This document shows, one piece after another, positions 10,074 through 23,167 of a stretch of DNA of 64,000 nucleotides; position 1 is the first letter of the stretch; every line of letters starts with the position of its first letter. The translations under genes were made by a program, and so were the position numbers. The DNA comes from Voacanga thouarsii. Taxonomy: Eukaryota > Streptophyta > Magnoliopsida > Gentianales > Apocynaceae. The DNA lies in the NCBI GenBank assembly GCA_026120185.1, contig JANUWF010001468.1:434001-498000 (forward strand). Direction: 5' to 3'. The notes under the pieces are model-generated. The model was not told the DNA's origin and did no database searches. It worked only from the letters and a program-made list of their open reading frames with translations.

Positions 10074-13000
10074 TCAGGGAAGGCTCCTGCGACCATATGT
10101 CAACACCACCACAAAATTCTTGCCTGAGCCTCCCACAGTGCTTGGTATCCTTTCAGACCTTGGTGTAGTTTGCAGCCACATATCCACCACGTTTTGTAGT
10201 GGCAAGTCGGGAGAAATTGGCCGACCACGCAAGGTGAGCTCCACCTGAAAATTTCAAGAAATCAAGCAAAAACCCAGACAAGAAAAAGGGGATTCCTGAA
10301 CTTTTTAGAAGTTTGCTAAGCAAGGTCGATCTCTTTTTTAACCCCAACCCCATCTCCAAAAGAAAAGAGGGGTGGGGTAGGGAAAGGAACTAGGGCAGAA
10401 AAATTACATCGTTTTCGTTGAAGAACCCTAGTTTTTTCATCAAGAATTTTTTGATGAAGGAAGCCGGCATGTTTGTATCCCTACAATAGTGAACAACAAA
10501 AATATCAGTGAAATTATAAGATGCTCAATATGGTAATGATATGGTTATGGAATGAACTCATTTCTGCGTTTGACAGACCAAAAAAAGAGTTCACCTAAAG
10601 AATGAGTCACCTTGAATGTAAAACAAACTATGCAACGCACCCATGATTCACATACAATGTCTTACTTAGTCTAAGAGATTTGTCTCGGACTTGTAAGATT
10701 CCCCCACATAGGCACCATGAGATCATCCATCCATACCCAACGGAAAATTCTTACATCCTATTGTAGAATAATTTTGTTGCTTATGATCAATGGGTGCAGC
10801 TTTGGACATATGAAATTAGCAAGTGGTATATACTACAAATCAAGAAAGACAAAGGCAAACCGATGTAACCTGTCAACATTCTTATGCTAACCTATTCGAA
10901 TATAGTTTTCAAACTTTCAAAAAGGGGGTGGGGTGGTGGAGAGGGGGGCAAAAACGGAAATGTCGAGAGCGAAACTCAAAGAACAGATGAAACAAAAAGG
11001 ATTGCTTTCCATTAACTAAGAGAGAGTTGTCCCAAAAATTAGGAAAAATTTTCAGGCTTGCGTTTAGCAACTGGGGAAATCTAAAATCTCAAACAAAAAT
11101 GAATCACATTAAACCAAAGAAATCTTAAAGAAAAATGCAGAAGTTTTGAAGTACAAATGGTACTTACTTGACCATCAAGTAGCGGACAGGTATTGGCGGT
11201 AAAGGAAAATAAGATCTCCTGAAAGACAACACAGAAATAGCAAGTTGTTTGTGATGAATGCTACCAAAATCAAGTGAGAAGAAGAAGTTAGTTAATTCTT
11301 ACTGCTGCTCAGAAGCAACTAATGTGAACCAAATTGGCCTTAACCCAAAGCCTTTACTACTAGCAGGATCTTGTGCTGGAAGATTGAGATCCTGAGTGAC
11401 GATAGGTCGTTTTTCTTGGGCACGAGATGCACTTGGAGACCTTTCCAAGCCTGATGGCACTGATGTCGAACCATTTTCATCATGCTGATCCCCTAAGTTG
11501 CTTGTATGTTCCTTGCTTTTGCCTCTGTCTTCCTGTTCTTTATCACCATGGGCATCAGATGGAGCTGACTGCAGCATATCAGACACGTTATGATTGGAAG
11601 TTCCAGCACCTCCTACCAGGCAATCAAGTGGCTTCAGCAAGCCATTCGTCCCTGCTAATGGTTGGGCTCTTTCTTCTTTATTGGCATTTGACACATCTTG
11701 CTGTGAGGGTTTGATGTTCTGCGGCAATTCAAAGTGTTAAATTGAAGAAAGACGGCATAGTAGAAATACCGTTATTCACTAGGTAAGAACAACGGGAATC
11801 TGCCCATGCAAAACGTTAAAATTGTTTACATTAGTAAAACCCAATTTTTTTCCCTTTAGAAAAGGAAGGCTCAACCTCCTTTCTAGGCGGTGCTCCATTA
11901 TTTATGTCTACAGGACTGCCTGAGGTCTGGTGGTGGTCCTCGGGTTCTTCAATGGACAGCACACCAGAAGCTCTTCTCCGAGGAAGAGCTTTTCTTCCTC
12001 CCGCAGATTTTCTCCTACCATTTACAGGTAAGCGCTTTGTTGATGATTTTTCTGCACTCAAAAGAGAAGAGATGGACTTCTTTCTCTTAAGAGGAAGAGA
12101 GTGTGAGGGCAAAACTTCAGGCTCCTTAGCTTCTTCTGAAGCTTGAGTTTTCTTGCCTTTTCCTTGTATTAATCCCCGCTCAATTAGTTGTCGTCTTTTA
12201 AATTTGATAACCTTTCTTATGCTTTGCCAGCGATAGTCAGCCCTGCAATTTTACGGAGGAATGGTTCAGTAAGGATCCCTAGTTTTTGCAAATTTCTCAC
12301 ATTCGTTTCTTTCCATATTGTTTTCTAAACAAATCCATAACATATCAAGATACTCAACATCAGGGGCAGCAATATGTGGTTTAAAAGCAACACACAAGAA
12401 AGGAGCTGTTCATCTTCCACACCTTACAAAAGACGTTGGCACCCTCAAGATACTAACTTGATTGGGATTATAACAACGTGAAAGACAGTACAATTCCAGT
12501 AGTTATATAATTTCACTCCTTGTGTGTAAAGGTTGAACACGAGGCATATCAGATAGCAAATGGAACTGAAAAACGTTTGATATTTTTTGTTGTGAGCATA
12601 AAAAAGTGAAGATCCATGCTTAGAAGAGATGTAAATCCATTGTTTCCTGCTCATCATGACTAAGGAATAACTGATACAAAACAATATATCGGTAACCACA
12701 GAAGCACCTTATACGGCTGAACCAGCTAATCAATGTAGAAATCAACCTTGAGATGTCAGTAAATTCAGCATGTTTTGATGTTACACCATAGGCGGTACTT
12801 TATCTTGATGCTTGGCAAATAAATCAAATGATTGTGACAGAAGCACAGCAGAATATACTTAAGGTGTTTCGCCACACTGATTAAGCAGTCCAAGATTCAC
12901 ATACATATTTACCATTTGAACTCGGAGTCTAAATGCTTAATGAAATGGAGAACACATAATGAAAGGACCACGGCAGTGGGTACATTAATCTATTTGGTGC

Positions 13001-14301
13001 ATACATAAAAGATATTGCATGCTATAAAAATAATTTCACAACAGGAGAGGTTGAGGATCCACTGAAACTGTAGTTATGTCCCTTGAAAAGACATGAATAA
13101 TGTCTAGTAAAGCTCAATTCTCCCCAAACTTCAGACTTTAGAACGCAAATCATTGATTCATGTAGTCAACATACACCATTGAAATCAATCATTTCTGTGA
13201 TTTAGACGCAGCTAAAATTGTACCCTTTGCTACTGGTACAGCATTTTTACACATCCAAGAAGAAAAGAATTCATTAGTCTATACCTCAGTTTCTGCAATG
13301 GATAAACGCCCAAATCTACCTTGCAAACTGGGCAGTTGCGCAGCCTGCCTACTGTTATCTTTCTCGTTATGCACTTCTTGCAAACTGTTTACAAAGTAAA
13401 AAATCAGCCCAGGTCTCACAAGTCCTCAATCCAGAAAAAAAACCATGCAATTCACAGCTCATCAGAGATCGAAGATGATATCCAAAGGGTAAATATTGTT
13501 TTGGCTTTTTCCCGTGTAATCCGTGTAGCCTTCTGCCGCTTGGGTAACACATGTTAGTAATTAGTTAAGTTTGTAACAGTCATGCAGTTCTTGCATGTGA
13601 AGATTTCTCAAACGCATATATCAAATATTTCTGACAAGAAATAACACTACATCGGCAAAAATCTACAGCAATCAATACCTTTCCAAAAACAATCCTTAAA
13701 AAGATTTGCATGAACCAGAAATATTCTGGGTATTTCTTGAAGATTGCCTTCAGAGTTTTTGAAGGGGGGGACATTTCTACTGGGGAGAAATTCCATTTTT
13801 TTGCAGTCCAGTTGTATATCGTTTGGCCACGGAACTGACAACAAACGACGATAGCGACGCAAACTAAAACGATCCCAGTTGGCCCAAAATTTAAAAACAA
13901 GAAATCGGGGCAAATGATTTTGATTTTGTAAATCATCAAAAAGAAAAGAAAGAAAGAAAAAAAGGCCATGAAAGAACCAGATCACAGAATCAAAGTGAAC
14001 GTAAATTCTGAAGAAGTCAAATCCGCACGAGTAAAATTGAGTGAATTGAAATCAGGTTTGGCATAGGTCAGCAACCGATTACAAGGAAAGATCACGATTG
14101 AAGAAGGGACACTTACATTCATCAAGATTCAGGGAATAATGGGGGAAAAGAAAGGAACTTACATCTGTGAAGGCATTCATCAATGGTGGTCACTTCTCTC
14201 AACAACCTCTTACAGATGGGGCATGTCAAGAGTTCTCTGATCTTCGCAAGCCGAGAATCAGAGCTGCTTATAGTTTCCACTTCATCCTCTCTATGCTCCA
14301 T
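10074..14301 (-). CDS. DRIP: DRIP-family RING-type E3 ubiquitin ligase (DREB2A-interacting protein-like), 7 exons, 438 aa
   Basis: Exons by hand: 14301-14163, 13384-13285, 12242-11876, 11718-11303, 11218-11168, 10480-10408 and 10244-10074. All junctions are GT-AG and stay in phase, totalling 1317 bp. The start is the ATG at 14299-14301 (MEHREDEVE). A C3HC4 RING spans residues about 27-75: CPIC, ECLHRFCKKC, then CPVC, split across exons 1 and 2. A basic, Ser-rich linker follows. The C-terminal half has the PCGF-like ubiquitin-fold region of DRIP proteins (WFTLVASEQQ, LPPIPVRYLMV, MPASFIKKFLMKKL, LQNVVDMWLQT). In Arabidopsis, DRIP1/2 ubiquitinate the drought regulator DREB2A in the nucleus; the same role here is inferred. 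The exon 3-4 junction is the least certain. The segment after the RING (RKVIKFKRRQLIERG) differs from what I remember of DRIP1/2, so it may be a divergent paralogue. Confidence 0.88.
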
Positions 14302-15035
14302 TTCTCGATCAGAAACAACACAGCAAGTCCCTCCTTAAAACCCAGCAAGATTCCGGTTTTTTTTTTTTTTCAATTGAACTGTAGCAAGTGTTTTCAGGTG
14401 GATATGTTCACACCATTTCTATTGCATGTCTCTCCCGACAAAAACAACCAACAAAAATTAAGGATTTTCCGTCTTCTATGAAAAAGAGAGAAATCTGTTC
14501 AATCAGAATCAGGAGAAAGTGAAAAATTCAAAAAGGCTTAGTTACCATGGCTATGACATCCTGCTTCCTAGTTGCTTTGGCTTTGTAGGCAGTTAATATC
14601 AGCACACAGAAGGGGGTGGATGTGGAGGATGAAGAAAGGGTGATGGATTTTGGACTGTTTGAAGAAAACCAGAGTGGGTTTTGCTGGATTTGCAGTTTTT
14701 GCCAATGGAGGGCCAGTGGATGATGAGGAGAAAAATGATGATCGGTTCTGAGACTGCTAACCAGTATGAACAATAAACAGGAGTCAGTTCAAGAAGAGTT
14801 TACACGTTTGATGTCTTGGATTTCATATATGCTATCAAATAACAGGCGTGAAATTTGCACTTTAATCCTTAGAAAACAAAGGCATATATAAGCTCATTTT
14901 CTTTTGCATTTGAATTTATTTTTTTTCCATCTTCACCATCTATCAACCTGATTTCATATTTACAATAATGAGAAATTATCCGAACACAGGAGAGGGAAAT
15001 TTGGGACTCGAACTATCCAATTGGTTCTGAACCAC
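14302..15035 (-). promoter_or_regulatory. 5' UTR and upstream region of the DRIP-like gene; also first part of the dispersed repeat
   Basis: This stretch lies directly upstream of the ATG at 14301 on the minus strand, so it should hold the leader and promoter. The same sequence recurs at 62155-62870 and, from about 14790 on, at 30510-30780. An open frame on the minus strand (14528-14773) has a counterpart of equal length in the second copy (62374-62619), but the two agree only over the C-terminal third, so I do not call it coding. No TATA box is assigned with confidence. Confidence 0.5.
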
Positions 15036-15181
15036 GGGAAATTCTTATGTGGATCGGGTCTACCGTGGACCGGTGCTTTAAAGTGTTGTACCTTTCTAGA
15101 AGTGTACAACACACAAAGCACGTGGTACAATACTCAAAGCACTCGGTCTACGGTGCACCGGGTCCATATAAGAATTTCCCC
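15036..15181. mobile_element. hAT-type MITE, 146 bp, 8-bp target duplication TGAACCAC
   Basis: The terminal inverted repeats start GGGAAATTCTTATGTGG and, on the other strand, GGGGAAATTCTTATATGG. The inverted similarity extends through almost the whole element (GGTCTACCGTGGACCGG against CCGGTGCACCGTAGACC). It is flanked by TGAACCAC at 15028-15035 and 15182-15189. Paralogous copies near 30755 and 62865 lack it, which confirms the insertion. It has no coding capacity. An 8-bp duplication is typical of hAT elements. Confidence 0.88.
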
Positions 15182-15189
15182 TGAACCAC

Positions 15190-15668
15190 CACGGTTTCAC
15201 AGTTCATCATGGGCCCACTTCAAAAGTCAGTTAAACATACGTTACTAATGCGGTGGCAAATAAGTTGAAATAAAAAATTTCTCTAATAGATAAGGCTCAT
15301 CTCAATATTTATAACATCAGAAGATCTCTAATCTTTTAATAAGAAAACACCACGTTAGCAAAAATTATATTTAACGGTCGAGATTAAAAAATATTTCTCA
15401 TTAAATAAAAAAATATAATTAAGAATAAATTTTTAGGTTCTATTACCTTATATACAATTATTTCCTTCAAAAAAAGATATGATTAATTATTTGTATTTTT
15501 CAGTATTTACTACACAGCGAGGCAAGATCTTTGAGCATCCGTTACAACATATTCTTTACTAATTTTAATATGGTTGTTTACCAAGTATTTTTCAATTTTG
15601 ATATATCATAAGAGATAAATTTATATGAGGAATGTTTTCGATGCTATTGCTTATCATAAAATCATTTT
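15190..15668. repeat. DRIP-upstream repeat, copy A, middle part
   Basis: This continues the repeat family that starts at the DRIP 5' end. Matching sequence lies at 30760-31033 joined to 57917-58090, and at 62875-63390. Shared landmarks are AAGTTGGAATAGAAAATTTCTCTAAT, GGCAAGGCT and GATTAATTATTTG. It is interrupted at 15669 by a Mutator-like element. Confidence 0.8.
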
Positions 15669-17287
15669 GGCCGGTAATATTGCCATAACAATTTCTGTCT
15701 GACCAGAGTAATTTTTGCTCTAATGGCACATTTACCCTTCTTTGATCAACTCAATAATATTCTTCAAATCTTTTTTCTCTTTAAATTTATCTCATTCTTC
15801 TCTCATATCTTTTTCAATAATATTCTCAAATCTCCTTCCTCTCTGAATTTATCTCACTCTTCTCTCTTTCCTACTAATCTTTCCTTCATTCTCCTCTCTC
15901 ATCTCTACCCTCCTTTCTCTTCTTTCTTCTCTCTTCTCTCTTCTCTCACGGTCCCTTCCTCTCTTCTCTCTTTCTTGCCTCTTCTCATGGCTCCCTCTTT
16001 TCTCTCTCCTTCTTTTTCAATCATCAAAGAGCAATGATAGGATTGTCTAGGAATAGAAAGAGTGTTTTTGGTACTACTATAATGTTGTTTTGATGGATGA
16101 ATACGATGAGTTTAGATTGATTGTGCGGTGTCCACTTCCACCTGTGAATTATTTAGCAATGGTGAAGTTAAAATGGGTGGAAGAAATGGATTAGAGCTTA
16201 AAAATAGTTTATGGCTGAAGAATAATCTGACAGTTCATTCTTGGGAAAATTTGGCTATGCTGCTACTGTGGATGGGAACATTGTTGTGATATTTGTAAAG
16301 GGTTTGAATCTCAAACCCGATAGAGAATCTAACCCAGTCAGTTTAGTTGCCATTTTGGATTAGGAAATTGGGAGAATGATATGAAATTTAGGTTCACAAC
16401 AAAAGTTCTCACAACTGCTTATGAGGTTGTAAGATGTTTATTGCCACGGAGTATCAAGAAGAACCCAGGGAAGGCTTAGGGAACTCGAGTAACAATTGGA
16501 ATGATACATCAAGTTCATGGTAGATCTTATTAGCGTATGATTGTAACTTATGTGGCTAAGATTTTCAATTCTAAGTCTGAGGCTAGGGATAAAAACTAGG
16601 GGCAAGTATGAGCTTTGTGTATGTACCATGGTATGGAACCAAGCCTCTACACTAAGCCGATGGATTATTTATCATGCTTGGCTAGGAGTTTAAAAGTGGT
16701 TTATTTATGATAACAATAGTGATGATAAAATCAAAGAGGTAATTGAAGAACTTGATCAAGAAGGGTATAATGTCACTAAACATGAATGGCCCTGGATTAA
16801 GATGTCGGAAGTTAGTTTCTCACACTGTGCTCTTAGGGCCAAGGAAGAATGCAATTGGGCCTCATTCAATATAGATGAATTCTTCTACTTCCCCTATTGA
16901 TCTCTAGGGCACCAAAGTTTTAGGAAACTGGGACATGCTGGTCAGGGGGCGCTTCGAGGCCTTGTGGCAAATTTTTCATAGTCCTTGAAACTTGTAGAGA
17001 TTATAACTACTTGTTAAAGAGAGAAGAGAGAAGAGGTGGGGCTGTGAGAGGAGAGAGAATAAAGCGATAAGAGAAAGAAGGGAAATGAGAGAGATGAGAG
17101 AGAATAGAGAAGAGAGGAGAGAGGAGAGAAAAGGAAAGATTACAAATTTATGTAGGAGTTGAAAAGAGAGAGAAGAGAGGAGTGAAATAAATTAATAGAG
17201 GGAAGTGGTTTGGAGAATTTATTGAGTTGACCATCGAAAGATAAATGTGTAATTAAAGTAAAAATTGCTCTGGAAATATCACCAGCC
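15669..17287. mobile_element. Mutator-like element (non-autonomous, Pack-MULE-like), 1619 bp, 9-bp TSD
   Basis: The termini are GGCCGGTAATATTGCC at the left and, inverted, GGCTGGTGATATTTCC at the right. Inverted similarity extends about 350 bp inward as CT/GA-rich tracts (15770-16020 against 17020-17250). The 9-bp flanks are AATCATTTT (15660-15668) and AACCATTTT (17288-17296). Copies near 58085 and 63390 show the uninterrupted site. The core (about 16030-16990) has no transposase I recognise. It reads like decayed protein-coding sequence (for example 16740-16900 plus strand, residues KHEWPWIKMSEVSFSHCALR), possibly captured host exons of unknown origin. Confidence 0.85.
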
Positions 17288-17753
17288 AACCATTTTCCCT
17301 CAAAAGAACGAGCCATTAATTCCTTTTAATTTTTTGGTGTTTGAAATAGGACTAACGCAAAATGATTTAGCATAACTACTTGGTTTATTTTAATCTTCAT
17401 GACAATGTGAAATATTTGAGTGCCCGTTATAAAATATTCTTTACAAAATCTAACATTGTTATCCAAATTGTATCTCTCATCGTTTTACTTGCAGCACAAA
17501 GATATGTATAGGGAGTGTAGTTTTGACCTTGTCGTGTGTCATAAAATCCTTTTCCCTCAAAATAAAAGACCGTTAATTCATTTTAATCTTTTAGTGTTTG
17601 TAGTGGGACCGATAAAAATGTTTTAGCATATTTAGATTGACTTATTTTAATTTGATGACAAATTACTCATCTAAATATAAAGCGATTGTGTAGCTCATAT
17701 TTCTTTTTATTTTGCTTCGCATGGATGAAAAAGTTTGTGCCTTTGGAATTATA
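17288..17753. repeat. DRIP-upstream repeat, copy A, distal part before the Helitron
   Basis: This matches 58085-58555 and 63385-63845 (landmarks CATTAATTCCTTTTAAT, GACAAATTACTC, TTTTGCTTC). The open frame at 17420-17626 is not preserved in the other copies and is not called a gene. The copy resumes at 23526 after the Helitron-like insertion. Confidence 0.8.
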
Positions 17754-19583
17754 CTAGTTGGCAACTCTACGCTAGACATGGAAATTTTGCCCATTGTTAA
17801 TTTTTTTTAATGCTTTGTGATTAAAAAAGTTTATAAATATATAAGGTTGAAGCAAAGTTACATAAATATAAATAAAATAATTTATTAAAAGTTAATATAA
17901 AACTATTAATGTTATCAACTCCGCAACCTAAATTCTTCTTGAAAGTAGAAACATCATATATATTATGAGCTAATTATACCTTTTGTATTTAACTTGTATA
18001 ATTTACAAACATATCTATATTACATATATCACCGTTCTATTCATAAATAAAAAATTAAAAAAATTGACTGTTCTTGGACAAAGCAATATCTATGAGTACA
18101 AAAATTCTTCATAGATGTCGTCCAATCCATATATAGAAACAAGCTAGCATACTTTTGAAGAGGTGAATAGGTTGTAACAACTTGAATGACATCTACTCTT
18201 TAATCATTTTCTGATTTCACCACCCTTCAATCTTTCTCTGATTTCACTAAAATTATGACTATTTTTTTATCCCTGCCTATCCAAGAGTCATATACTAATG
18301 GAAATAAATCTCATGCAATGCAAACTCCTGTCTAAAATATACAAATATTTTTTGAAATATTTATAAACTATGGGTTGTCCTTTCCTTCTGATAGATCAAC
18401 AAGTTATTAGAAAGAAAAGATACCAAAGAAGATATGACACTCAAATTCATTATATCAATATTGTGTAGTCTAGTAGGATAAGTATTATTTCAGTTACTAT
18501 AACCAATGAAGAATAGGTATTGGTTGACTATTTTGAAAATTGAAATAACCAATACCTATATTGCTATAAGATGAGGAATTAAAAAAAGATTTTTTATTGT
18601 TTCCAAAGTTTACATCCTCTCCTAAGCAGATTGAATATGACTGAAAGGATTTTTCAACAATATCTCCACAAACAATTTAACTTTTAGAACAACATTCAAA
18701 TTCCAAATAAGGAACTATACCCGCGATTATCTTTTGTTTTACTTTAACTCTTGCAAGGTTGAATTAGGGATTTGAATTCAATCTTCCATTTCATTACCAT
18801 TTCAAAATAGTTAGTGAATGACTCACTTAAAAAAAAAAAAAAAACAACAACAAAACACACAAAGAAATCATGCATACAAGAAGATCAACCTATATGAACA
18901 AGCTGATATCTAAAAGTGATAGAGTTTCCTAAAATAAAAGCTCCTTATACTTGGTAGTTCCTTGATTCAATGTGTTCCCCAAATATAATATCTTTTTCAT
19001 AATTTCTTTCAACCTAAGTGGGTTCTTACATGAATAAATCAACAAAAGATTAAGACACTTAAACATACACAAGATGAAAATGAGAAGATCCATAAGATTA
19101 GTATTGTACCTCTTTATGCATTGAGTTTACAATGTCTAAGTTTTTCTTGAAATTACAAATCTAGGATAGAGGCCATTTTCAGACAATTAAGTCAATATAA
19201 TATATCTAGAAAGAAAAATCAACAAGTCTGAGAGTTAAAACTAAATCTTAAATAGAAAAGCCCTTAGCTTAGATTCCTCCTAGACATCTTCATCAATTCC
19301 AAAAGGAATTGAAAGACAAAAGTAGAATAAAACACACTCCAACTGTGGAAGACCATACAACAATAAAAAGGTACAATCAAAGAATATAATCTATAATATG
19401 AAAAACTCAAATATTAAAAGTTAAATTAGAATTAAAATTCTAGTCTCTAGATTGCAAATCAAAATATGAAGAATATGCTCCATTATTTGATAGGATTGCA
19501 AATCAAATTGAAGAATCTACTCCATTATTTGATAGGAGCATTGATTACAACCATTAGATATCTTTTATGAGAATCTTTTTTTT

Positions 19584-19611
19584 GGGTGGGGGGGGAGGGG
19601 GTGGGGGTGGG
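19584..19611 (+). other. G-quadruplex-forming G tract inside the Helitron-like element
   Basis: Five G runs of 3, 8, 5, 5 and 3 bases are separated by single T or A bases. This satisfies the four-run, short-loop rule for an intramolecular G-quadruplex on the plus strand. It stands out in otherwise AT-rich DNA. Function is unknown. Confidence 0.7.
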
Positions 19612-22600
19612 TTAAGCTATGAGGATATGACCTCCCTTCCTTAGTTGGACAAAATTTAATCAGACTTTGTATTTGATCGACATCTAAAATTGACTAGTGC
19701 TGTAGCCCATGAGAGCTAAGCATGAAAAATGTTATTAACTCTATGGCTGAAAAGGAAAAAAACTATACTAGCAATGGCATATATCTTCAAGTCAGTAACT
19801 TACTTCTTCTTATCAAGAGGTTATGTTTTCCAAACATTGACACAAATTTAATAAAATAAAACTACTAAAACCTCCCTAGCCAACTATGGACAAACTTTGT
19901 ATCTTTACTACTAACTAAGCAACCCCAATCTCAAAAATTAGTTCTACAGTATCCAGACAACGTATGACTATCAAATTCATCAATATAAAGTTATGAAGAC
20001 ATATCTACCTGAAGTAAATTAATGCATTCACCTAAAGTAAATTAAAGAACTATTAGTAGGACCACAAAAGATATTCTTTTTTTTTTTCTCACAATTTGAA
20101 TTCAAAAATATCTAAAATTTACAATTCATAAAGAGATCTAAATCATACTACCAAAGCTTCTGATCTCATATAACTAACAAATAAGAAACTGATTTTTTAT
20201 AGTTTGAAACCAAGCTAAAACAATGATGCTACACATTCCCCTTTAACAATGTGAGATTTATTCTCCTCAACTTATAAGCTATATCATAATCAGATAATGT
20301 GAAAACAATTACCATAGTAAAGTTTCAACTTCTTTTATGAAGTGTGATAAAAGATGGTAATGGTAAAATTCTTATTGTCCCATTTTAATTCAAAAGAAAA
20401 GATAATATTGATTAATACCAACCATACAACAGAAGAAAATACAAGAATTTATTATAGCCTCATTGGCCTTTCCTGGTGGTCTTTGCATAATGTCAACATC
20501 AGTAGGGTTAAATCCCAAAGCGGTTGCAACTAAGACATCCATAACCAAGTTTAGATATTTATTACAACTATGTCAGGGAAGGGATCCCCTTTTTCTAAAA
20601 TAGAAAATAGAAGGGGGTTTAGATATTTATCCAATCGTCTCATTCTTTTTTATAGTGGGCAAGTAGTCTACTTTAGCAAACTTTGCTTCATTTACTTTAT
20701 TTTTAATTTAAGATTAAAAAAGAAAATTTTAATAAGTAATAAAATAAGAAATTCATTCTAAAAAAAATTGCCATGAATTCTTTACTAGAAAAACTTCTCT
20801 CTCTAAGATCCTTGTCCTCAAAGAACAATTGAATTTCATGGTTATTCCTCAAGAGATACTTACTGCTAGTGTCTATTCATTTGCAGTTGGCAAAATAAAG
20901 GTCAAGCAGGATGACCATTACAGGCAATCGAATATAATTTAAATATAATTTTAAAACTTTATTGTTTAATAATTTAAATATCAATAAAGATTCAAAAGGA
21001 AAAAAAAAAAAAAAAAGCTCATAACTCCATGATCTAGTAGTATTCAAGAGGAGAATATTAGTAAAGATCCCAAAAGAATTAAAAAGATATCAGAATTTGA
21101 ATAGATTGATAACAAAATAGACTGTAGATAAAGATAAAACATACTCAACCCCACAAGAAGGGCAAACTTTCATGAAAGAGTTCTCATCTAACTCAACTAG
21201 TTTCTCCGTTGAAATTCCAAACTGAAGATGCAACCCATCAATATTATGATATTTTAGAAAAGTATTAATGAGATGAATCTTATTTGACTTTTAGTTTATG
21301 ACAAATAGACCACATGAAAGGCTATATTTATCATAGGTAAGAGATTAGCTTTAGCATTTACCTCATTCATCACAGTCATAATGATAATTTGAAAGTATAA
21401 TTTGGATTATATTAAATATTTAGCTAGTGAATCTATCTCATGCCCATAAGGGTATTATAACATCTAACTGACTAAAATGGTAACAAATATTGTTCACCTT
21501 CACAAAGTAATTCTAAAGTAATTATTTGCAGCTATAAGTGGCTGAACTAAACTAAGAGGTAGAAAATCCCCACCTGGCTAATAACCAATTTTACAATTCC
21601 AAGTTTTTATAGTGCAACCAAAGCCATATTAGTCATGCTTGGCCTTGCACTATATGAAATGGAAGGGGTGCTTTTGGCATGGCTTTGCCTTCCCACTGAT
21701 CAAAGTCAACAGACAAACCATTAGAATATCCATTCAATATTGGGCATGCACAACCACAAAAACTTGTGATTCTTAGTGACCGTATAGATATGGATAAGTA
21801 AATATTCAAATTATTTAACTTACAAACTACCCCAAAAGTGATAAAAAATAAAATAAAATAACATTCACTTCCTCTTCGTCTTATCCAATTCCATTATTGA
21901 TAATCTAATAGTTCAGCCAAATTCCAAAAAGCAAATACAAGAAGCACAGTTTCTAACAACTCTAACCCATCAATAATATTTTCCTTTTATTCTCTTCAAG
22001 CTATAGGAAATAAATTAAAAATGAAGGCAAAGTGAAAGAAGAATACAATTGCAAACTTGCATGGTATGGTTGAGATTGCTATTAAACAATATAAAAGGAC
22101 TATATTACTTTGAGTAGGTCTTGAGAAAATTCCTATCCATTACAATTCCAAATACCCTTTAGACCACAAAATTTAGGTATACCACAAGAGGTAGATATTC
22201 TATCTCTTGTAAACACCACTAAATGCTTACCTTACACAAGAAAAGAATGAGATATCAAAGCTAAGTTATGAGAACGTAAACAACCACCAAGCCATGAATA
22301 ATGTTTCTAGCACTCACCTTTTGTATCATCATGGCTAGATGATTAATCTGCCAGTGAGAACGAAAAGTCAATCACAATAACAACTAGCATTAAATATTCT
22401 AAAAGAACCTTAAATTATTCATCCATAAATGTGTTGTAGGTTTGGAAAAAAATGTTGATTCAAACAGAAAAAGACAAAAAAAAAAAAGAAAAAGAAAAAA
22501 ATTGATCCAGACAAAAAAAAAAAAAACCTAAATCTAAGAGAATCTGTAGTATTAAGAACAATTATATGCTTATCTTTGATGACTAAACCTGGCCCATCTC

Positions 22601-22981
22601 CACCAAAATAAATGAATAACTAAATTAATGCAAATTAATTGGCACAAGAAATGATAAAATTGGTTGGCATAATGAAGAAATAGCCATGAAGGATTGAAGA
22701 GGACTATAAAAGTAATAATTAGAGAGGGCGAAAGTGAGTAACTAATCTACTTTGCTAACAACACAAAAGGCATGACCATATAGAATGGATTGAACATAAT
22801 CAATTGGACAATAATTATTTTGTAGATAATAGAAAAACCAAAACATCTTAAAATGAGTATAAGAAATTAGAGAGTTGAGATACGTGAATATGGACCAGAG
22901 TCTAGATAGTAGCATTATTAGAACAATAATAAACCCAAAATTACAGAAAGTACAAGAAAGAACTAACCTACAAAACTGAAA

Positions 22982-23167
22982 CTAAGGAGATTGTAGATCC
23001 AACAAGAGATGGGGGTTTGGCAACTTGAAAGAGGGATTAGCAGAATATGTTGTAGAAGGAGAAGGGCCGATGGAAGAGGAAGCCGTGCGATTTAGATCAA
23101 AATCACACATCAAAATAATGAAGAGAAAATGAAAGAGCACGAGGAAAGAGGAATCGTGGAGAAACAT
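22982..23167 (-). CDS. Small ORF near the 5' end of the Helitron-like element; possible captured first exon
   Basis: The 61-codon minus-strand frame starts MFLHDSSFLVLF at 23167. Residues about 5-22 are strongly hydrophobic, like a signal peptide or membrane anchor, followed by a Ser/Pro-rich stretch. The upstream sequence is CT-rich like a plant 5' UTR, and a possible donor (TGTAG|GTTAG) lies just past the stop near 22957. The frame could thus be a host first exon carried by the element. I do not recognise the protein and cannot show that it is expressed. Confidence 0.3.
   Translation of the reverse strand: MFLHDSSFLVLFHFLFIILMCDFDLNRTASSSIGPSPSTTYSANPSFKLPNPHLLLDLQSP

Noticed and set aside
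14528..14773. 81-codon minus-strand frame with an 81-codon counterpart at 62374-62619
   Set aside because: The two proteins agree only over part of their length because of frame-shifting indels, and plus-strand frames are equally open. It is best read as duplicated leader/promoter DNA.
15723..16037. 104-codon plus-strand frame rich in Ser, Leu and Phe
   Set aside because: It is the CT-rich inverted repeat arm of the Mutator-like element, mirrored at 17020-17250.
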